Source: Bacillota bacterium (GTDB taxonomy: Bacteria; Bacillota; Clostridia; Lachnospirales; Lachnospiraceae). From it: a stretch of DNA of 64,000 nt. The position numbers and the translations under genes are program-made. The stretch spans positions 1-64,000 of the forward strand of contig JAEZRJ010000078.1 in assembly GCA_023412855.1 (NCBI GenBank), read 5' to 3'. The stretch's first letter is position 1. Every line of letters begins with the position of its first letter. The notes beneath the pieces are model-generated. The model was not told where the DNA came from. It did not search any database and saw only the letters and a program-made list of their open reading frames with translations. This document shows, in pieces, positions 59,096-64,000 of this stretch.

Positions 59096-59548
59096 TTATT
59101 CGTTTCCGACGCTAAGTGCCGTAATGAAGGCCCCAATGATGATACAGAAATCGGATATATTAAAAATAATGTTGCTAAGCCATTTCCACCTGACATGAAA
59201 ACTCAGATAATCTACCACATATCCTCTCTTCCATCTATCATACGTATTGCTGAAAGCGCCTCCGAGCAAAAGGGACAAGCCTGCTTTTAAAACTGTATTT
59301 CCTTTCGTTCCAAGCGTCATAATAAAGAATACGGTAAGAACTAACGTGAGCATTAGCGAAATGAATGCTACCACCATTCTTTTTTCCTGCCCCGCGTTTA
59401 AAAACGCGCCCTTATTATGATGCTTGCGAAGCCGTATAAGGCCTCCCGCTTTTTCCTTTTCTTTTCCTTCTTCAAGGGTCTTTTCCATATAATTTTTTAC
59501 AAAAAGATCCGTGCCGAAGATTGCTGCTATTATCCCTATATAATTCAA
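59096..59548 (-). CDS. lspA: Signal peptidase II-like protein
   Basis: 150 residues from a TTG at 59548 with AGGAGG seven bases upstream. About four membrane helices. HHNKGAFLN, NTYDRWKRGYVVDYLSF and FNISDFCIIIG align with the conserved blocks of lipoprotein signal peptidase, and both catalytic aspartates (NTYD and ISD) are present. It would cleave prolipoproteins after lipidation. The order clpX-like, Csp protease, lspA is unusual, and this may be a second, specialised copy. Confidence 0.85.
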   Translation of the reverse strand: MNYIGIIAAIFGTDLFVKNYMEKTLEEGKEKEKAGGLIRLRKHHNKGAFLNAGQEKRMVVAFISLMLTLVLTVFFIMTLGTKGNTVLKAGLSLLLGGAFSNTYDRWKRGYVVDYLSFHVRWKWLSNIIFNISDFCIIIGAFITALSVGNE

Positions 59549-59551
59549 CTT

Positions 59552-61276
59552 CTATCCTCCTATCGTTCCGGCGATGATTCTAAAGGTACGCTCAATATCC
59601 AACTGCCCGTAACCCCACGAACGATTGGGATAAAGAACCTCCATATCCCTTCTCGCTCCTCTCATGAAATATGTCTTCAACTGAGGGGATTGAACCAGCG
59701 GCTCATTCCCTTCCACTACTGCCCACTGCATGAACTGCGCGGATGCGCCTGCAGTAATAGCTGCCGACATGCTGGAACCGGTCCGGTCTCCGAGCACAGT
59801 GGAAACATTGACTCCGGGAGCTGCGAAATCAGGCTTAGCTTCCCTTCCTCTCGCAAATCCTCTTCCCGATTCTATATAAAAACTATCGTTGCTGTCGTCG
59901 TAGGTAGAGGGCGTAATTACATTGTATGCCAAGGACGGCTCTGTAAGCGTCGTATAAGGCGTTGAGCGAAGAAAATTGGTATTTCCCATCAAAAATTGTT
60001 TAATCGGAAGCCACATGTTAATGTCAGAGTAGTCGCTGTCTCCTTCAATAACAATATTAAATGTCCATACTCCCGGCGTAGGAGCATCAAAACGAAATAC
60101 TACTACTTCCTCTCCCGTTACCTGCTCCACCAGGATGTGGTCCACCGTTACCTTGGTCCTTTCATATATAAAGGAAAAACTTCGCGTCGTTCTGCTTCTG
60201 AAGTCGATGGCCGGAATTACCTCTCCGCCCGGAGAGCGGATTGACACGCTGAACAGATTGGGCGGGCTGCCCCAAAGCTCCATCACAAAACCTATTTCCT
60301 GAGCATCCACACGCACTTCCACCACTTCTACCACCATTCGTGAGCTCATGGTAATGGAGCTGCCATAATGATGCTCCGCATTTCCCTCGTTGCCGCCGCA
60401 TACGACGACCGCCCGGCTTCTTTTTTCCGCTATGCGGCTCAGGTATCTGGATAAAAGGGAATTTCCTGCATGATCGCCCAAGTTCGTTCCCAGACCGATG
60501 CACATTACCACCGGACGTATTCCCGCTACGGCAAAGCTGTCCAGATACTTCACCGCCATCGCGATGTCTGTCCCCGAATAAGCGGGAACTCCCTCTGGTA
60601 CAAAATAATAATCGCGCAGGTATTGTTTCGCCTCCCTGCACTTTACTACTACAATATCCGCGTCCGGTGCGGCCCCCAAAAAAGTAAGTCCGAAATTGAT
60701 ATTGCTCCCCGCCGCAACGCTGGCCACCGCCGTTCCATGCCCTATCGTATCCGTGGTAGGTATTATGGAAAGCGGTTCATCGCTTTGCAGTGCTTCGTTT
60801 ATCTGCTCGTTGGTATACAGAGTGCCGTAAGAAAAACCCTCAGGCGGAGTGCCGTCCTGAATCGTCTGGTCCCATATCGCCAGAATCCTGGAAGTGCCGT
60901 CTTCTCTGCGGAATACCTGCATGTCATATTGTATGCCGGTATCTACAAAGCCGATAATGACACCCCTTCCGGTCAGGGACAAAGGCGGCCGCTGCACCTG
61001 CAGAATTCCCGTCCGAATTAAACTCAGAGAATCAAAATTCCCCTGTGCCGGAGTAACATTCTCCTGCATAAGCCCATACAACTTCGGAATCGAGGTATAG
61101 GTAAAGGTAGATATGCTGATAGGCGGGAGAAGGCTTCTTTCCACGAGCGCTATGATGAACTCATCATCGATCACTTCAATGCAATGCTCGGGATATATTT
61201 CATCTATATAAGGCGATGTATAATCCAGCAGGATCTCCATATAATCATTAGACAACATCTCTTCTCTGCAGGCCAT
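59552..61276 (-). CDS. S8 (subtilisin) family peptidase of the Csp type
   Basis: 574 residues without a signal peptide. A prodomain (1-95) is followed by the catalytic domain with Asp112 (FVDTGIQYD), His180 (TIGHGTAVAS) and Ser502 (TGSSMSAAITAG), so all three residues are intact, and an inserted jelly-roll-like segment (about 300-420). Csp proteases of Clostridia activate spore cortex enzymes at germination, but related S8 proteins occur more widely in Lachnospiraceae. It lies 35 bases downstream of a clpX-like gene and its stop falls in the lspA ribosome-binding site. Confidence 0.9.
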   Translation of the reverse strand: MACREEMLSNDYMEILLDYTSPYIDEIYPEHCIEVIDDEFIIALVERSLLPPISISTFTYTSIPKLYGLMQENVTPAQGNFDSLSLIRTGILQVQRPPLSLTGRGVIIGFVDTGIQYDMQVFRREDGTSRILAIWDQTIQDGTPPEGFSYGTLYTNEQINEALQSDEPLSIIPTTDTIGHGTAVASVAAGSNINFGLTFLGAAPDADIVVVKCREAKQYLRDYYFVPEGVPAYSGTDIAMAVKYLDSFAVAGIRPVVMCIGLGTNLGDHAGNSLLSRYLSRIAEKRSRAVVVCGGNEGNAEHHYGSSITMSSRMVVEVVEVRVDAQEIGFVMELWGSPPNLFSVSIRSPGGEVIPAIDFRSRTTRSFSFIYERTKVTVDHILVEQVTGEEVVVFRFDAPTPGVWTFNIVIEGDSDYSDINMWLPIKQFLMGNTNFLRSTPYTTLTEPSLAYNVITPSTYDDSNDSFYIESGRGFARGREAKPDFAAPGVNVSTVLGDRTGSSMSAAITAGASAQFMQWAVVEGNEPLVQSPQLKTYFMRGARRDMEVLYPNRSWGYGQLDIERTFRIIAGTIGG

Positions 61277-61311
61277 ATATACTTACTCTTCATTTTTTAC
61301 TATTATATGAC

Positions 61312-62904
61312 CTACTGCTCAATTACGTTAAGATTATCCGGCAGCTCGAGAGAATTGCTGCGGATGTCGATAATCGGCCCTCCAGTATTTTCTATATATT
61401 CCCTCGTAATCGTTACACGTCCGATATTGTTATCCTTGGGAATCTCATACATGATATCTAACATGAAATCCTCGATAATGGCACGAAGTGCCCTGGCTCC
61501 GGTATCCTTTTCCATCGCTTTTTCTGCAATTGCCTCCAAAGCACCCTCGTCGAATTCCAGCTTTACCTCGTCCAGCTCCAGCAGCTTTTGGTACTGCTTA
61601 AGAATGGCATTTTTGGGCTCCTTAAGGATTTTAACGAGCATCTCTTTGGACAAGCCTTCCAAGGTGCAGATAATCGGCAAACGTCCGATAAACTCGGGAA
61701 TCATACCGAATTTCTTTATATCCTCCACCGTCACTTTGCTCAAAATATTCTTGTCCTTATCGTATTTATCCTTAAGCTCTGCCGTATATCCGATGGAGGT
61801 CCTTTTGTTCAGACGCTGCTTTATAATTTCCTCCAAATCAGGAAAGGCACCTCCGCAAATAAACAGAATGTTCTTCGTATTCATCGTAGTAAGGGGGACC
61901 ATGGCATTCTTGCTGTTAGCGCCTACCGGCACCTCTATCTCCGCCCCTTCCAACAGCTTCAGCATTCCCTGCTGCACCGACTCTCCGCTGACATCTCTGG
62001 AAGTAGTATTTTTCTTCTTGGCTATCTTATCGATTTCATCGATGAATATAATGCCTCTTTCCGCTCTCTCCACATCGTTGTCCGCCGCTGCAAGCAGCTT
62101 GGACGCTACGCTTTCGATATCGTCTCCGATATAGCCGGCCTCCGTAAGAGAAGTGGCATCTGTTATCGCTAACGGCACATCAAGCAGCCTCGCTAAAGTC
62201 TTAACGAGATACGTCTTACCGCTTCCCGTAGGGCCCAGCATAAGAATGTTGGATTTCTCGATTTCAATTTCATCCATTGTTCCTGTAAAAACGCGTTTGT
62301 AATGGTTGTATACCGCGACAGAAATAATCTTCTTCGCCTTTTCCTGTCCCACCACGTATTCGTCAAGCTGCGCCTTTATCTTATGGGGTGCAGGGATATT
62401 TTTAATGTCAAGTACCGGTGCCGCACCTTCCTCCGGCTTCTTCTTTTTCAGTTTCTGCTTGTTGGGAATACCGCCGTCTCCCTGCAAATCCGCCAGATTC
62501 ACAAAACTGATATTAGGGATTCCCTTTCCCTTGTTTAACTTGTCCCAGTCCCCGTTTAGGTTGGTATTGTTCAGCATACCCTGATAATCGAACTGACTGA
62601 CTGTATCCATAGTCTTGTGCATGCAATCATTGCACACGGATATGCTGTTGGGCAGCTTGAACATCTTACCCGTCTTGCTCTCCGGCCTGCGGCAGATGAA
62701 GCAGACGTCCTCATATTCGTTTTCTTTTTTCCCATCAGGCTTTTTCTCTTCGGATTTTATTTCCTCCAAAGCGCCGTCGTCTCCCTTTTCAGAGCCGTTC
62801 TTTCCGGTACTTTCTTCTGATTCTTCATTAGAAAATGCTTTCATCTCTTCCTTAAATCCTTCTCTTTCATCTTCCTCATAATCTTTATTATCAAAATCGC
62901 TCAT
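61312..62904 (-). CDS. clpX: ClpX-like AAA+ unfoldase with acidic N-terminal extension
   Basis: 530 residues, about 100 more than usual. Residues 1-62 are strongly acidic, then a zinc finger (Cys68, Cys71, Cys91, Cys94), a linker of about 90 residues instead of about 25, and the AAA+ module: Walker A GPTGSGKT (224-231), pore loop GYIG, Walker B IIFIDEID, and EFIGRLP. The ClpP-docking loop reads IGY (371-373) where IGF is usual. It probably unfolds substrates for ClpP or acts alone. It heads an operon with a Csp-type protease and lspA, unlike canonical clpX next to clpP. Confidence 0.92.
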   Translation of the reverse strand: MSDFDNKDYEEDEREGFKEEMKAFSNEESEESTGKNGSEKGDDGALEEIKSEEKKPDGKKENEYEDVCFICRRPESKTGKMFKLPNSISVCNDCMHKTMDTVSQFDYQGMLNNTNLNGDWDKLNKGKGIPNISFVNLADLQGDGGIPNKQKLKKKKPEEGAAPVLDIKNIPAPHKIKAQLDEYVVGQEKAKKIISVAVYNHYKRVFTGTMDEIEIEKSNILMLGPTGSGKTYLVKTLARLLDVPLAITDATSLTEAGYIGDDIESVASKLLAAADNDVERAERGIIFIDEIDKIAKKKNTTSRDVSGESVQQGMLKLLEGAEIEVPVGANSKNAMVPLTTMNTKNILFICGGAFPDLEEIIKQRLNKRTSIGYTAELKDKYDKDKNILSKVTVEDIKKFGMIPEFIGRLPIICTLEGLSKEMLVKILKEPKNAILKQYQKLLELDEVKLEFDEGALEAIAEKAMEKDTGARALRAIIEDFMLDIMYEIPKDNNIGRVTITREYIENTGGPIIDIRSNSLELPDNLNVIEQ

Positions 62905-62938
62905 TTTAATTCCTTCGCTCCTTATACTTCATTTATCG

Positions 62939-62966
62939 GCACGAATATAGTGTACTATATTTGTGC
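62939..62966. promoter_or_regulatory. 28-bp palindrome upstream of the clpX-like operon
   Basis: GCACGAATATAGT and ACTATATTTGTGC flank two central bases, 12 of 13 positions complementary. It lies 35 bases before the start codon, so it overlaps the expected core promoter or start site; a TATAGT within it could be the -10. Likely operator. Confidence 0.6.
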
Positions 62967-63061
62967 ATTGAATTTACTGACTTTTATTATACGGCATCCA
63001 TAAATGTTGTACAAGTTAACATTTTCTAAATTGCCCCTCAGTTATTTTATAAATATATTAG

Positions 63062-63094
63062 AAAAAAGCGGCTATTTTAAAAATAGCCGCTTCA
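63062..63094 (-). terminator. Terminator of the htrA gene
   Basis: AAGCGGCTATTTT pairs with AAAATAGCCGCTT, and the minus strand continues TTTTC. It follows the stop codon at 63103 by about ten bases. Confidence 0.88.
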
Positions 63095-63102
63095 TCCACT
63101 CT

Positions 63103-64000
63103 TTATTCGTTATCGTTTGTATCATTACTGTTTGCATCATTGCTACCTGTATCATAACCCGCATATTTCTCACCGAGAGTCACGGTAACTGTCTTACTTT
63201 CCCAGCCGGTGGGACTGCCCTGCATAATCGTTACATCGACAGTATCGCCTACGGAATAATATTCCATAACACCCAAGAGATCTTCCGCCGTAGTCACTTT
63301 ATTGCCGTCGAATTCCGTAATGATATTGCCTTTCTTGATCCCCGCTGCCTCTGCTGCAGTACCTTCATATACCTGAGATACATATACGCCCTTGGGCATA
63401 CCGTAAGTCTCTGACATTTCATCCACTACAGTAAGAGGGGAGAGGCCGAGATAGCCCTTGTTTTCTTGCGTTACCTTTGTTCTCGTCTCTCTCAACATCA
63501 AGTCTTCAATAATCGGTTTTGCGGCTGAAATGGGAATTGCATAGCCCATACCTTCTATCGCATCTCCTCCGATTTTATTAGAGTTAATACCGATTACCTC
63601 GCCTTTTAAGTTGAGCAAAGCTCCGCCTGAATTACCAGGGTTTATAGCTGCATCCGTCTGTATAAAGGTAGCGTCTGACTCGGAAGAACTATCGCTTGCG
63701 CTGGACAAATCGATGATTCTGTTCACCGCACTGATTACGCCTAACGTTACGGATTGTCCGTAGCCCAAAGCATTGCCGATAGCTATTGCCGGTTCTCCTA
63801 CGATAAGGCTGTCGGAATCACCGAGAGCTGCAACCGCAATGGCATCCTTTGTGGCCGCACCAAGGCTCTCCAAAGGCACTGCGATGACCGCCAAATCCAT
63901 ATCCGCGTCAGTTCCCTTTATCTGAGCTTCTGCTTCGGATTCGTCGACAAACTGTACTTTAAGCGTGTCTGCGCCTTCCACTACATGATAGTTAGATACG
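63103..64000 (-). CDS. htrA: HtrA/DegP-like serine protease with PDZ domain (5' end outside window)
   Basis: 299 residues visible; the frame is open to the window edge and begins VSNYHVVEGAD, which carries the catalytic histidine. Asp in DMDLAVIAV and Ser in NPGNSGGALLNLKG complete the triad. A PDZ domain follows (GYLGLSPLTV, GVYVSQVYEGTAAEAAGIKK, GNIITEFDGNKV), ending in an Asn/Asp-rich tail. The missing part should hold a membrane anchor and the start. It degrades or refolds damaged exported proteins at the membrane. Confidence 0.94.
   Translation of the reverse strand, partial: VSNYHVVEGADTLKVQFVDESEAEAQIKGTDADMDLAVIAVPLESLGAATKDAIAVAALGDSDSLIVGEPAIAIGNALGYGQSVTLGVISAVNRIIDLSSASDSSSESDATFIQTDAAINPGNSGGALLNLKGEVIGINSNKIGGDAIEGMGYAIPISAAKPIIEDLMLRETRTKVTQENKGYLGLSPLTVVDEMSETYGMPKGVYVSQVYEGTAAEAAGIKKGNIITEFDGNKVTTAEDLLGVMEYYSVGDTVDVTIMQGSPTGWESKTVTVTLGEKYAGYDTGSNDANSNDTNDNE

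Overview
The window is chromosomal DNA from a strictly anaerobic, motile Gram-positive bacterium, most likely a Lachnospiraceae/Clostridia member. This is inferred from the gene set, not from an rRNA (none is present): a cytoplasmic [FeFe] hydrogenase with a GltD-like partner, a Csp-type S8 protease, a polysaccharide deacetylase of the sporulation type, OadB-type sodium pump parts, Rrf2, flagellin and chemoreceptors. About 50 protein genes are supported. Most are ordinary housekeeping or transport genes, mainly on the minus strand. No tRNA, rRNA or CRISPR array was seen.

Layout. 1-2.7 kb: the 5' end of a group IIC intron behind a terminator, a short-repeat array, an ANTAR RNA-binding regulator and glnA, whose leader carries an intrinsic terminator. 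2.7-8.9 kb: an FMN-bind-like membrane protein, an ECF sigma/anti-sigma pair, a uracil-DNA-glycosylase-like protein, nadE and hslO. 8.9-14.7 kb: a methyltransferase, hisC, a family 2 glycosyltransferase and a polar amino-acid ABC importer. 14.8-25.9 kb: cell surface and signalling, with a His/Cys-repeat surface protein, two polytopic membrane proteins, a GGDEF-EAL protein, a chemoreceptor and a deacetylase. 26-34.4 kb: a flavoprotein/[FeFe]-hydrogenase pair, flagellin, pepT and a second chemoreceptor. 34.4-37.6 kb: a plus-strand CNNM/oadB/oadG-like operon with a 48-residue third gene. 38-43.4 kb: AraC regulator, MFS, PHP and GH2 genes. 43.4-51 kb: MATE pump, ptsI, Rrf2, HAD phosphatase, metNIQ. 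51-55 kb: cysK, arcC, and an SPFH/RHH pair behind a long palindrome. 55-64 kb: a two-subunit ABC exporter, a clpX-like/Csp/lspA operon, and a 5'-truncated HtrA.

The most unusual content is non-coding. Four dispersed repeat families occupy the intergenic space. (A) Units of about 115-124 bp are joined by hairpins whose stems covary between copies. (B) A 150-bp element has 12-bp terminal inverted repeats, and two copies have perfect 8-bp target duplications. One of these rewrote the C-terminus of a glycosyltransferase and another may supply a -35 box. (C) A small ATGAGT/ACTCAT hairpin often overlaps stop codons and is expanded into an array at 183-450. (D) A CCGGCATA hairpin cassette serves as a terminator and also runs into the start of a coding sequence.

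Several control regions can be read directly: the leader terminator of glnA beside an ANTAR gene, a dyad just downstream of the cysK promoter, a 39-bp perfect palindrome over the SPFH promoter, a 28-bp palindrome ahead of the clpX-like operon, and folded leaders before arcC and the CNNM/oadB operon. The best candidates for something undescribed are the His/Cys-repeat surface protein, the clpX-like/Csp/lspA operon, the CNNM/oadB/mini-oadG operon, the SPFH/RHH pair and the repeat families.
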